A DNA stretch of 46,811 nucleotides from Streptomyces corynorhini (GTDB lineage Bacteria; Actinomycetota; Actinomycetes; Streptomycetales; Streptomycetaceae). Location of the stretch: contig NZ_QQNA01000079.1 in assembly GCF_003346515.1 (NCBI RefSeq), forward strand, positions 1 through 46,811, read 5' to 3'. Under the pieces are notes generated by a model. It saw only the letters and a list, made by a program, of their open reading frames with translations, searched no databases and was not told the DNA's origin. This document shows, in pieces, positions 28,307-35,911 of this stretch. Position 1 is the first letter of the stretch. The number at the start of each line of letters is the position of its first letter. Position numbers and translations under genes: made by a program.

Positions 28307-29056
28307 TCAGGACCAGCGGCCGGTGCGCGCCATCACCAGCGCGGCCGCCACCGTGCCCGCCGTGGAGGTGCGCAGCACGCTGGGGCCCAGCCGGTACGGA
28401 CGCGCTCCCGCCGCCGCGAAGGCCGTCAACTCCTCCGGGGAGACGCCCCCTTCGGGGCCGACGACCAGCACGATCGAGCCCGCGCAGGGCAGTTCGGCCG
28501 TGGCCAGCGCCGCGCTCCCGGCCTCCGGGTCCTCGTGCAGTACGGCGGCGAGGTCCGCCGTCGCCAGCAGCGCGGCGACCTGCTTCGTGCTCATCGCGCC
28601 CGCGACCTCGGGGAACCGCACCCGGCGCGACTGCTTGCCCGCCTCGCGCGCGGTGGCGCGCCACTTGGCGAGCGACTTGGCGCCGCGCTCGCCCTTCCAC
28701 TGCGTGACGCAGCGGGAGGCGGCCCACGGGACGATCGCGTCGACGCCGGTCTCCGTCATGGTCTCGACGGCGAGTTCGCCCCGATCGCCCTTGGGCAGTG
28801 CCTGGACGACGGTGATGTGCGGGCTCTCCGGCTCCGCCTCGGACACCGAGTCGAGCTGGACGATCAGCCGGTCCTTGCCTTCGCTGCCCAGCACCACGCA
28901 GTCGGCCCAGAGCCCGCCGCCGTTCGTCAGTACGACGTCCTCGCCGGGCCGCAGCCGCTTCACCGAGACGGCGTGCCGTCCCTCGGGCCCCTCGACGACG
29001 AACCGTCCGCCGGGTCCCGCCGCGAAGTCGTCGACCACGAAGACGGGAGCGGTCAC
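28307..29056 (-). CDS. rsmE: 16S rRNA (uracil1498-N3)-methyltransferase
   Basis: Methylates U1498 of 16S rRNA with S-adenosylmethionine. The 249-residue SPOUT protein has the N-terminal PUA-like part (FVVEGPEGRHAVSVKRLRPG) and the knotted C-terminal domain with LPKGDRGELAVETMTETGVD, VPWAASRCV, LVVGPEGGVSPEEL and RLGPSVLRTSTAGTVAAAL. GTG 29056 overlaps the nitronate monooxygenase stop by 4 bp (GTGA); the frame upstream to 29407 is spurious. In many actinobacteria rsmE follows dnaJ closely. Here nmo and the island lie between. Confidence 0.95.
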   Translation of the reverse strand: MTAPVFVVDDFAAGPGGRFVVEGPEGRHAVSVKRLRPGEDVVLTNGGGLWADCVVLGSEGKDRLIVQLDSVSEAEPESPHITVVQALPKGDRGELAVETMTETGVDAIVPWAASRCVTQWKGERGAKSLAKWRATAREAGKQSRRVRFPEVAGAMSTKQVAALLATADLAAVLHEDPEAGSAALATAELPCAGSIVLVVGPEGGVSPEELTAFAAAGARPYRLGPSVLRTSTAGTVAAALVMARTGRWS

Positions 29057-30132
29057 GAGCCGTCCTTCGGGTCGTGCGTCAACGAGGCGCGCGTCTCGAC
29101 GAGTTCGGCGTGGAGCAGTTCGACCAGCTCCCCGGCGGGCAGCTCCCGGGCCATCCGGTGGCCCTGTCCCGCCCACAGCGCCATCCCCTGCGCGTCGCCG
29201 ACCCGGGCGGCGGCCTTGCGCAGCCCGGAGGTGAGGTGGTGGATCTCGGGGTAGGCGGCGGGCGCGTACGGGCCGTGCTCGCGCATGAAGCGGTTGACGA
29301 GTCCGCGGGCGGGGCGGCCGGAGAACGCGCGGGTCAGCTCGGTCCGTACGAACAGCGGATTGGTCATGGCCTGCTTGTGCAGCGCGTTGGCGCCCGACTC
29401 GGGGCACACCAGGAAGGCCGTGCCGAGCTGCGCGGAGTCCGCGCCCGCCGCGAGCACCGCCGCGATCTGGCCGCCGCGCATCAGCCCGCCGGCCGCGATG
29501 ACCGGGATCTGCACGGTCTCCCTGACCTGCGCCACCAGCGACAGCAGCCCGATGCCCGCGCCGTCGGTCGCCGGATCGTCACGGTGCGTGCCCTGGTGGC
29601 CGCCCGCCTCGACACCCTGGACACAGACGGCGTCGGCGCCGGACCACTGCGCGGTCTGGGCCTCCTCCGGCGTGGTCACGGTGACGACGGTGACCGTACC
29701 GACCTTGGCGAACGCGTCCAGGACGGTCCTGGTCGGACAGCCGAAGGTGAACGAGACGACCGGCACCGGGTCGTCCAGCAGGATCGCCAGCTTGGCCTCG
29801 TAGCCGTCGTCCCGGCCGGAGTCGGGGTCGCCGAGCGGCGTCTCGTACCAGGTGGCCTCGCCGGCGAGCTGGTTGCGGTAGACCTCGACGGCCGCCTGGT
29901 CCGCGTAGTTCGGCTGCGGCATGAAGAGGTTGACGCCGAAGGGTCTCGCGGTGAGCCCGCGCAGCTGTTTGATCTCCTCGTACATGCCGTCCACCGTCTT
30001 GTACCCGGCGGCGAGGAACCCGAGACCGCCGGCCTCGCAGACGGCCGCGGCCAGCTGCGGGCAGGAGGCGCCGCCCGCCATGGGGGCCTGCACGATCGGA
30101 TACCGGCAGAGATCGGTCAGTACGGAGGACAT
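29053..30132 (-). CDS. Nitronate monooxygenase (2-nitropropane dioxygenase family)
   Basis: An FMN enzyme that oxidises alkyl nitronates, possibly detoxifying propionate-3-nitronate. The 359-residue TIM barrel opens LCRYPIVQAPMAGGASCPQL, then GGLGFLAAGYKT, VSFTFGCPT, VCVQGVEAGGHQGTH with the catalytic His, and IPVIAAGGLMRGGQIAAVLA with AQLGTAFLVCPES as phosphate loops. ATG 30132 stands at the edge of the island. Its stop overlaps the rsmE start. A family relative, enoyl reductase FabK, cannot be strictly excluded. Confidence 0.9.
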   Translation of the reverse strand: MSSVLTDLCRYPIVQAPMAGGASCPQLAAAVCEAGGLGFLAAGYKTVDGMYEEIKQLRGLTARPFGVNLFMPQPNYADQAAVEVYRNQLAGEATWYETPLGDPDSGRDDGYEAKLAILLDDPVPVVSFTFGCPTRTVLDAFAKVGTVTVVTVTTPEEAQTAQWSGADAVCVQGVEAGGHQGTHRDDPATDGAGIGLLSLVAQVRETVQIPVIAAGGLMRGGQIAAVLAAGADSAQLGTAFLVCPESGANALHKQAMTNPLFVRTELTRAFSGRPARGLVNRFMREHGPYAPAAYPEIHHLTSGLRKAAARVGDAQGMALWAGQGHRMARELPAGELVELLHAELVETRASLTHDPKDGS

Positions 30133-30194
30133 GCAGGCATCGTGCCATGTCCTTCGTGACAGCTCCGAATCGGTGTCGCGTCAGCGGTGTGACA

Positions 30195-30232
30195 GACGGT
30201 GCGAAGGAAACGGCGGGGCCCGGGGGAAGATC
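30195..30232. repeat. 38-bp direct repeat, left copy (attL-like)
   Basis: The 38 bp starting GACGGTGCGAAGG and ending GGGGGAAGATC recur at 37719-37756 with one mismatch (G/C at position 12). The left copy lies 63 bp upstream of the nmo start. Here the sequence after GATC diverges and does not form the hairpin seen in the right copy, so this copy is probably the one created by integration. Confidence 0.85.
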
Positions 30233-30371
30233 GACGGGGCACCCGTCTCCCCGGCTCCGGGGGCGGGCGTCCAGCCAGTGGGGCGGGCTCGGTACGCCGG
30301 GTGCTGTTGTTGATCGCCTGGGGTCCGTATCGTGGCCCCGTCCACAAACCAGCCGTCGGCTGCTGGAGTCG

Positions 30372-30485
30372 ATGCCGGACGGACTCAGCCCGTTTGTCCT
30401 CGCGATCGTGCCGACGCCGCTCACGTTCGCCGCCGGGTGGCAGGCGAAGCACACGCCGCTTGACGACGGCATCGACAGAGGCTGA
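30372..30485 (+). CDS. Tiny membrane-segment ORF in island left edge
   Basis: A 37-codon frame, MPDGLSPFVLAIVPTPLTFA followed by a polar tail. It has one hydrophobic stretch and GGAG 3 nt before the ATG. No family is recognised. The next small frame begins 2 bp after its stop. The two could be a real pair of small membrane proteins or chance frames. Confidence 0.3.
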   Translation: MPDGLSPFVLAIVPTPLTFAAGWQAKHTPLDDGIDRG

Positions 30486-30487
30486 CG

Positions 30488-30658
30488 GTGGCGGCGACCG
30501 GCGTTCCGGGGCTCGACGTGGTGCTGGTCCGGGGCGGCGCGCTGACCGTTCTCGCCGGTGTCGGTACCGGCGTGTGGCGGGTCCTCCGCGCGAACGAACG
30601 GCTGGTCCGTTTGTGCCCGAACCCGGAAACGAGCGATCAGGAACCGCCGTCGGTGTAA
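30488..30658 (+). CDS. Small hydrophobic protein ORF in island left edge
   Basis: A 56-codon frame from GTG 30488 with AGAGG about 7 nt upstream. It contains LDVVLVRGGALTVLAGVGTG as a plausible transmembrane helix and then a basic stretch VWRVLRANERLVR, a layout common in small phage or plasmid membrane proteins. No function can be assigned. Confidence 0.3.
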   Translation: MAATGVPGLDVVLVRGGALTVLAGVGTGVWRVLRANERLVRLCPNPETSDQEPPSV

Positions 30659-30736
30659 GCGACGCGCCGTTGACGAGACGCCTGCCCCCGCGACTCCGGG
30701 GACGGGCGTCCGCTCATTTCAGCGGGGCAGGTCGAC

Positions 30737-30765
30737 GGGCCCTCGGATTGTGGTCCGTAGGGCCC
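30737..30765 (-). terminator. Probable terminator after the HD hydrolase gene
   Basis: GGGCCCT (30737-30743) and AGGGCCC (30759-30765) flank a 15-nt loop just past the minus-strand stop at 30772. Confidence 0.5.
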
Positions 30766-30771
30766 CGTGGG

Positions 30772-31353
30772 TCAGGGAGTCTCTCCGAGGGCTGAGCGCA
30801 GCCAGTCGAGCGAGCCGGTCTCCAGCACTGCGTCTGCGAGCGCTTGGCCGGACGTGGTGGTGATGCGGCCGCGGCTGTTGTCGATCCAGCGCTGTGCGTT
30901 GGCGTAGCCCTGGTCCCGGTACTCGATGCCCTGGATCATGCATTCCAACTTGTCCGCGTCGCGCGCGCAGGTCGCCTCTGGTGATTCCTTCGCTTCGTAC
31001 TCCGCGATCAGATCCCGGACTGTGTCCGCTAGCACCTTGGGCATGCCGGCCACCTGATCGGCGGTGATGTCGCGAGGATCGGCCTCGCCCTTGGTGTACT
31101 TCTTCCCGAGGTGGTTGACATCTCCGCTGCGGGTTTCCTGCGAGTCGTGCCAGACGGCGAGGATCGCGGCCTGGGCTGGGTCTGCTCCCTCCAACTTCGC
31201 GATGATGGACGCGATGAGGGCAGTACGCCAGGAATGATCGGCGACGGACTCGGGGTCCTTGACGCCGGCCATCCACCATCCGCTGCGCCTGGTGGACTTC
31301 AGCGTCCCTGCCTCGTACAGGAATTGGGCCACGGCGCTCAGGTCCTCGGGCAC
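30772..31353 (-). CDS. HD-domain phosphohydrolase (YfbR/HDDC2-like)
   Basis: A 193-residue metal-dependent hydrolase, probably a 5'-deoxynucleotidase or related nucleotide phosphatase. The HD pattern is complete: DHSWRTALIASIIAKLEG with the first His, AVWHDSQETR with the His-Asp pair, and DADKLECMIQG with the last Asp. Residues 1-20 (MPEDLSAVAQFLYEAGTLKS) match the family start. GTG 31353 has GAGAGGAG upstream. It lies 13 bp after the XRE gene stop and is probably cotranscribed. HD nucleotidases of this type salvage dNMPs, but some act in phage defence by lowering nucleotide pools; a defence role here is conjecture. Confidence 0.85.
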   Translation of the reverse strand: MPEDLSAVAQFLYEAGTLKSTRRSGWWMAGVKDPESVADHSWRTALIASIIAKLEGADPAQAAILAVWHDSQETRSGDVNHLGKKYTKGEADPRDITADQVAGMPKVLADTVRDLIAEYEAKESPEATCARDADKLECMIQGIEYRDQGYANAQRWIDNSRGRITTTSGQALADAVLETGSLDWLRSALGETP

Positions 31354-31366
31354 TGTCGGGCTCCTC

Positions 31367-32482
31367 TCACGCCTCGGCGAGGCGGATCGCGTACCGGATG
31401 TTCTCCAGCTCCCGTCGCGCGTGCGCTGAGAGCTCACGGCTATCCAACATGAGGGGGAGCCGTTCGCGTAGGGCGCGGGCTGCTGCTCCGGAGCGCAGGA
31501 GGTTGGGGCGGAACTGGAGGAGCGACCACACACTGTGGATGTTCAGGTCCACGTATCCGTGGTGGGGTGCCATGCCTTCTACGAGGTGAGCAAGGAGCCG
31601 GTCGCCGGCCCAGACGCCGAGGGAGCCGTCCGCGATGAAGTGGTCCGAGAGCTGCGGGACGGAGGTCTCCCCGATCCAATACGCCCAGTAGGCGAGGTTC
31701 GCCGTCTCGCCGTCATTGCTGTCCCGGAGAGCACTGTTGATGAAATGGGCCATTCGGTCCCGGTCGCCCTGTCTGGCCGCGACAGCAGCGACGGACCGAC
31801 GGGTTAGCCAGTCAGTGAGCCAGTTGTCCGGGCGTTCCGCGCGCTGCTGTTGCCTCAGCCATTCCGCTGTATCGGAGGCCCCGCCGTACCCGGACAGGTA
31901 CAGAGCTTGGCGGCGGAGGAGGAACTGGTGCGGGGCGCGTGCCTCCTCGGCCGTGGTCCGCATGCGGGTGAAGAATGCCTGCCGTTCGGATGCGGTCAGT
32001 TCGGGGCCGATCGGAGCGGGCCCTCGTCGCGGACGGGGAGGGTCCGGGAGCGCGCGTACGGAGGCCGGCGCCACTCCGTTGAGGGGCCAGACCAGTACTT
32101 CAGCGAGATCGCGTTGCATCACCATCGCGCCGAGGGGGCTGCCAGCGGTGGGTCTGTCCTCGTCCAGGACGTCGGCGAGAAGGACGTCCGCCTCCAGGGC
32201 GCGTTCCAGCGCCTGGAGAAGGGCTGACGGGGTGCGCAGATGCATGAGCCGGTGGCGTAGCGCGAGCATTTGTCCGACAGAGATGGAGGTCAGGGGACGC
32301 CGTCCTGTCTCCCATCCGGCGATCGTGTCCGGGGACGTGCTGAGGAGTTCGGCGGCTTCGTCCTGGGTGTGTCCGCTCTGCTGGCGGATTACCCGGAGGA
32401 CGTAGCCGCTGAGCAGGCCGGCGCGTGGGCGTGAGCGGGTTCCCTTACCTGTGGTCAGGGTTTGGGCGGGACGTGGCCTCAT
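31367..32482 (-). CDS. XRE-family regulator with large helical C-terminal region
   Basis: A 371-residue protein from ATG 32482. The N-terminal Cro/C1 helix-turn-helix is clear at about residues 20-75 ([40 protein letters not shown]). The remaining about 290 residues are helical, rich in Arg and Leu, and look like a repeat-type sensor ([40 protein letters not shown]). This layout is common in Streptomyces regulators that work with an ATP-binding anti-sigma-like partner, which here is divergent at 32981. The HD gene follows 13 bp later. The signal is unknown. Confidence 0.82.
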   Translation of the reverse strand: MRPRPAQTLTTGKGTRSRPRAGLLSGYVLRVIRQQSGHTQDEAAELLSTSPDTIAGWETGRRPLTSISVGQMLALRHRLMHLRTPSALLQALERALEADVLLADVLDEDRPTAGSPLGAMVMQRDLAEVLVWPLNGVAPASVRALPDPPRPRRGPAPIGPELTASERQAFFTRMRTTAEEARAPHQFLLRRQALYLSGYGGASDTAEWLRQQQRAERPDNWLTDWLTRRSVAAVAARQGDRDRMAHFINSALRDSNDGETANLAYWAYWIGETSVPQLSDHFIADGSLGVWAGDRLLAHLVEGMAPHHGYVDLNIHSVWSLLQFRPNLLRSGAAARALRERLPLMLDSRELSAHARRELENIRYAIRLAEA

Positions 32483-32542
32483 ACAGGGTCCGATCCCGGC
32501 GGTTCTCGGCAAACCACCTGTACTCGCAGTCACTTCTGGGTG

Positions 32543-32574
32543 CGTGACCGAATACCTACGGTCGTGGTGTCACG
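32543..32574. promoter_or_regulatory. Dyad in the divergent XRE promoter region
   Basis: CGTGAC (32543-32548) and GTCACG (32569-32574), with inner arms GACCG and CGGTC, lie between the divergent XRE gene and the 32675 gene. A possible operator; weak. Confidence 0.3.
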
Positions 32575-32674
32575 TAACGAGGCTAGCTGGGAGGCCGCAA
32601 GGCATGGGGTCTGTTCTGGAGCGTCGCTACCCGATGGGGCACCCGCCGAAGGCCCGTACAGGAAAGGCCGCCCG

Positions 32675-32988
32675 ATGACCGCAAGCGCGCGCGAGTCGAC
32701 CGTCACCGCCAGGGCGGGGGACTGGCTGTTGCGGTCAGCGCCGTCACATCCGCAGGCCATGACGGAGTGGGAGGAGAGCGGGGCGGCCTGGCTGCTGCCC
32801 GGTGTCGTGCAGAAGGCCCTCCTCCCGGTCCCGGCGCCTGACGTCACCTCGCCCATCGAGAGCGGCGGCCCCTGTGGGTATCGCCGCTCAACGGTCCGGC
32901 TCTGCTGTGCCCTCCGGCGCGCGTGGTGGCCTTCGCCGCACTCGGCCGGGACGCCCTTGCCCACGTGAAGGGGCATCCAGGTGCATAA
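32675..32988 (+). pseudogene. Broken gene of unknown family, frameshift or deletion
   Basis: The first 45 codons from ATG 32675 read ARAGDWLLRSAPSHPQAMTE then WEESGAAWLLPGVV, which looks like a genuine protein start. Beyond about 32815 this frame turns into Arg/Cys/Ser-rich nonsense. In another frame, from about 32865 to TAA 32986, a sensible stretch appears: RRPLWVSPLNGPALLCPPAR and VVAFAALGRDALAHVKGH. The two pieces look like the start and end of one longer protein with the middle missing. I cannot name the family. GTG 32981 of the next gene overlaps its end. Confidence 0.5.
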
Positions 32989-33499
32989 AGCCCTGTCCTT
33001 TTCCCCAGCCGTTTCCCAGGCGCCGGCCCTCGTACGGGCGGCAGGACGACGGCACGTACGGATTGGTTCTCTCGTCATGGTTGAAACCGGTACGGGCGTG
33101 CTGCCTGCGTACACCCACACGGTGTCGAGGACCGCAGAGTCTGTGTGCGCCGCGCGGCGCCTGCTCCGCCTGGCCCTGATCGTCTGGGGCATGGAGGAGA
33201 TGCGGGATGCCGCTGAGGTGGTCATCAGCGAGCTGATGACGAACTCAGTGGTCCACGCGCGGCGGGACTCGGTCCGGGCGACCGTGACGCGGCTGAGCGA
33301 CGAGCGGGTCCGGGTCGCGGTGGTGGACCTGTCGCACGAGCGCCCGCAGCCCCGGACGGCTGACTCGACCGAGGAGTCCGGGCGGGGGCTGGAGATCGTG
33401 GACGCGCTGAGCGGCGGGCGGTGGGGTGTCGACTCGCTGCCGTGGGGGAAGCGCGTATGGGCGGACGTGGGCGCTCCGGAGGATGAGCCTGGTGAGTGA
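32981..33499 (+). CDS. ATP-binding anti-sigma-like protein (HATPase_c)
   Basis: A protein of up to 172 residues with a GHKL-type ATPase fold of the RsbW/SpoIIAB group. The N-box is VVISELMTNSVVHARRDSVR; the G1 region VAVVDLSHERPQP and the G2 region ESGRGLEIVDALSGGRWGVD follow. Such proteins bind ATP and a sigma factor or partner protein; many Streptomyces copies sit beside an XRE regulator as here. GTG 32981 has AAGGGG 7 nt upstream; ATG 33077, nearer the conserved core, is an alternative. It may be cotranscribed with the genes to its right. Confidence 0.82.
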   Translation: MHKALSFSPAVSQAPALVRAAGRRHVRIGSLVMVETGTGVLPAYTHTVSRTAESVCAARRLLRLALIVWGMEEMRDAAEVVISELMTNSVVHARRDSVRATVTRLSDERVRVAVVDLSHERPQPRTADSTEESGRGLEIVDALSGGRWGVDSLPWGKRVWADVGAPEDEPGE

Positions 33500-33731
33500 G
33501 CGCACCCGCCAGATTCTCTACGTGGCGGTCCTGGCCATGCTTCTCGGTGCCCTGTGCATCGGCATCAAGAACGGACAGTCGTGGTGGACCGTGAGTGGAC
33601 CACCGGCCTGTGCTGGCGATGCGGGGCGTCGGGCGTGCCGGTCCTGTGGCTTGGACCCGCCAAGAGCTTGGAGTACGGCGATGCCCCCTTCTCTTGCTGC
33701 TTGCCATGTATCCATCGAATCGAAGATCTGA
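33483..33731 (+). CDS. Small membrane-segment ORF
   Basis: The frame from ATG 33483 overlaps the end of the ATP-binding gene. It shows one good helix, TRQILYVAVLAMLLGALCIG, followed by IKNGQSWWTV. After about residue 38 the sequence reads like the shadow of the zinc-ribbon frame at 33584, so the real protein may be shorter or the gene damaged. Confidence 0.35.
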   Translation: MSLVSERTRQILYVAVLAMLLGALCIGIKNGQSWWTVSGPPACAGDAGRRACRSCGLDPPRAWSTAMPPSLAACHVSIESKI

Positions 33732-33754
33732 TCGTCGCCCATAACGGGCGCTGA
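33584..33754 (+). CDS. Small CxxC/CCxxC putative zinc-binding protein
   Basis: A 56-residue frame, MDREWTTGLCWRCGASGVPV and on, with CWRC near the start and SCCLPC 25 residues later, a four-cysteine zinc-ribbon arrangement. No family name is known to me. Overlapping GTG codons at 33581 and 33584 are possible starts. It ends 49 bp before the kinase gene, in the same direction. Confidence 0.5.
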   Translation: MDREWTTGLCWRCGASGVPVLWLGPAKSLEYGDAPFSCCLPCIHRIEDLIVAHNGR

Positions 33755-33803
33755 CTGCACGCCCTGCACACCGAAGCCAAGCGATCCCACAAGGAGTCGG
33801 CCG

Positions 33804-35009
33804 GTGACACTCACTACGAGCGAGAACACGGCAGTAAGCGCAGCGCTGTTGCAGGCTGCGAGCCAGCGGGCGATCGTCCGTGCGGCTGAAGATCTCTGGT
33901 CGGACAAGCAGGTCGTCGTCGGCCACCAGTGCCCGAGCGTCACCTCGTACGTCTGCCGGGTCACGGTGGACGGCGAGGAGCTGATCGCCAAGTACAGCTG
34001 GCTGGGTATCTCCTTGGTGTCCCTCCTCCGGGGCGCCGGAGGGACCTGGGAAGAGGTTCAGGAAGCGCAGCGCGCCTATGTCCAGAGCACCGAGCTGCTG
34101 ACGGCACGCGAGAGTCAGAACCTGGTGTTTCTACGCACACTCGGGCGCCCACGGGTGTGTGAGACAGCCGGCCTGTACGGCGGAGTCCTCTTCAGTCGGA
34201 CCGTAGCCGGGACGTCTCTGGCGGACGAACTGATGGTCCGCCCGTGGGAGACGAGCGCTCTCCTGGACGCGGCCCTTGTTCCCCTCGACGAGCTACACGG
34301 CCCTGCGGGTGCCGTGTGCCTGCGCGGAGCGGCGCCGATCGGCGAGCGATCGGTGACCGACGTCTTCCGCCGGAAGTTCAACGGCCTCAGCTCCCGCAGC
34401 TATTTGCGGGCGCTCGGCCGGGACCTCGGACTCCCGGAGCGCGAGCGCCAAGAGATCGTGGGGCTCGTCCAGAACACGGTGGGGCGGCTGCTGCGGATGT
34501 CCGGTGCGATCTCGTCCCGTCAGGACACCGCGGTGTTCGGGGACCTCAAGCCCAAGCACGTGTACATCGACGGCCCGCACCTCACCTACATCGACCCCGC
34601 CGTGCGGTGGGCGGCCGGTCCCCGGCCGGACCTCGCCAAGCTGACCGGCCGGACGCTGCTGCTGGCACTCGGGCACCCGGACCCGCGGGCCGGACAGCAG
34701 ATCGTGCGGGGGGCCGCGTCCGTCCTTGCCCGGCACGCTGCCGCGTTACCCGAGCACGAGCGTACGAGACGGCTCCGCGAGGTCATGGTCCTGTGGCTCA
34801 TGGACACCGTGAGCATTCTGAGTACCTGCCTCAGCGCGCCCGTGGGCCTTCCCCTGGCTCCCCATCAGCAGGCGCTCGTTGCGCAGGCCCGCACGGTGGC
34901 GGGCATCGTCGACCGGGTGAGCGCACTCCTCATCGGGTCGATGGCCGGGCCCCGGCTTCTGGACGCGGTCTTCTCCGAGGTCGAGCACACCGCTGGAAGC
35001 GCTCGATGA
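33804..35009 (+). CDS. APH-like protein/small-molecule kinase, TTA codon
   Basis: A 401-residue protein with a eukaryotic-like or aminoglycoside-phosphotransferase-like kinase fold. Possible ATP-lobe Lys63 is in ELIAKYSW. The catalytic loop reads VFGDLKPKHVYIDG (Asp247) in place of the usual HGDLHxxN, and TYIDPAVRW (Asp264) is the metal-binding Asp. Substrate regions are unlike known resistance enzymes, so the target is unknown. AAGGAG lies 7 nt before GTG 33804. Codon 315 is TTA (34746-34748), the rare codon read by bldA tRNA, so translation may be limited to late growth. The stop overlaps the next start by 4 bp. Confidence 0.75.
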   Translation: MTLTTSENTAVSAALLQAASQRAIVRAAEDLWSDKQVVVGHQCPSVTSYVCRVTVDGEELIAKYSWLGISLVSLLRGAGGTWEEVQEAQRAYVQSTELLTARESQNLVFLRTLGRPRVCETAGLYGGVLFSRTVAGTSLADELMVRPWETSALLDAALVPLDELHGPAGAVCLRGAAPIGERSVTDVFRRKFNGLSSRSYLRALGRDLGLPERERQEIVGLVQNTVGRLLRMSGAISSRQDTAVFGDLKPKHVYIDGPHLTYIDPAVRWAAGPRPDLAKLTGRTLLLALGHPDPRAGQQIVRGAASVLARHAAALPEHERTRRLREVMVLWLMDTVSILSTCLSAPVGLPLAPHQQALVAQARTVAGIVDRVSALLIGSMAGPRLLDAVFSEVEHTAGSAR

Positions 35010-35911
35010 GCGGCCCGGTCGTAGGGATCGTCGGGTCGGGCGCCGTCGGGCAGACCCTCGCCGCCAGCCTTGTCGCCGCCGCGCTGCCCGGTCGGCTCCT
35101 CGTCGTTTCCCGCCAGCCGGACCAGGTTCACGGCCTGACCGCCGACCTCCAGGACCTCGCGCACACCGCCCGGTCGCGGTCCCAGGTCGAGGCCGGTGAG
35201 GTCGCCGACCTGCACGGCTGCGATGCGCTCGTGATCGCCCTGCGGACCGGCTTCACGAACACGGCCCAGCGGGACATCCGGCGCGGCGGGGCGACGGCCA
35301 ACGCGCCAGCCCTCGACGCGCTGGCGCGGGAGCTGCGCGGGTACCGCGGAACCGTCCTCGTCGTGACGAACCCGGTCGACCTGATGGCCCGCCGGTTCGG
35401 CGAGGTCTCGGGCTGCTCCCGGGTCTACGGGATCGGATCGAACCTCGACTCGGCCCGCTACCGGCTCCTGCTCGCCCGCTACGCCCAGGTCTCCCCGGAG
35501 CTGGTGCGCGGCCACGTCATCGGCGAGCACGGTGACCGCGCCGTCGTGTGCGCGTCGACGACCACCGTCGGCAGCCGCCCGATCGCGGTCCCGGTGCGCA
35601 CCGTCGTGGCCGACCTCCAGCGGCGCCCGGCGCTGATCCGGGGTGGCATCGGCCGTACCCGCTGCGGTCCCGCCGGCGCGGTGCTCTCCACGCTCCGCAA
35701 GACCCTCGGCCTGGCCGACGGCATCGAGGAGCTGTCCGTCCCGTACGGGGACGTCTACCTCGGAATTCCGTTGCGCTTCACCGGAGGCAAGGCCGTACCG
35801 TCCGTGCCTCCCCTCACCCGTTCCGAACGCCTGCGTCTGGACTCTGCGGCCAGCAGTCTCCGCGACGCATACGCCCAACTCCCAGCTCTCCCCGAGAGGA
35901 TCGCTACGTGA
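35006..35911 (+). CDS. Lactate/malate dehydrogenase-like NAD(P)-binding protein
   Basis: A 301-residue protein of the LDH/MDH superfamily. The Rossmann loop is GIVGSGAVGQTLAASL at residues 7-22, followed by VVTNPVDLMARR, GIGSNLDSARYR with Asp148 and Arg151, and VIGEHGDRAV with catalytic His175. These match the active-site residues of 2-hydroxyacid dehydrogenases, but the substrate-specificity loop (ALRTGFTNTAQRDIRRGG) is not that of central-metabolism LDH or MDH. A housekeeping MDH is expected elsewhere. ATG 35006 overlaps the kinase stop (ATGA) and the stop overlaps the next GTG, so the three proteins are made together. Confidence 0.85.
   Translation: MSGPVVGIVGSGAVGQTLAASLVAAALPGRLLVVSRQPDQVHGLTADLQDLAHTARSRSQVEAGEVADLHGCDALVIALRTGFTNTAQRDIRRGGATANAPALDALARELRGYRGTVLVVTNPVDLMARRFGEVSGCSRVYGIGSNLDSARYRLLLARYAQVSPELVRGHVIGEHGDRAVVCASTTTVGSRPIAVPVRTVVADLQRRPALIRGGIGRTRCGPAGAVLSTLRKTLGLADGIEELSVPYGDVYLGIPLRFTGGKAVPSVPPLTRSERLRLDSAASSLRDAYAQLPALPERIAT

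Noticed and set aside
34115..34381. Short minus-strand frame inside the kinase considered as an antitoxin-like gene
   Set aside because: Fully antisense to a well-supported coding frame and low in motif content.
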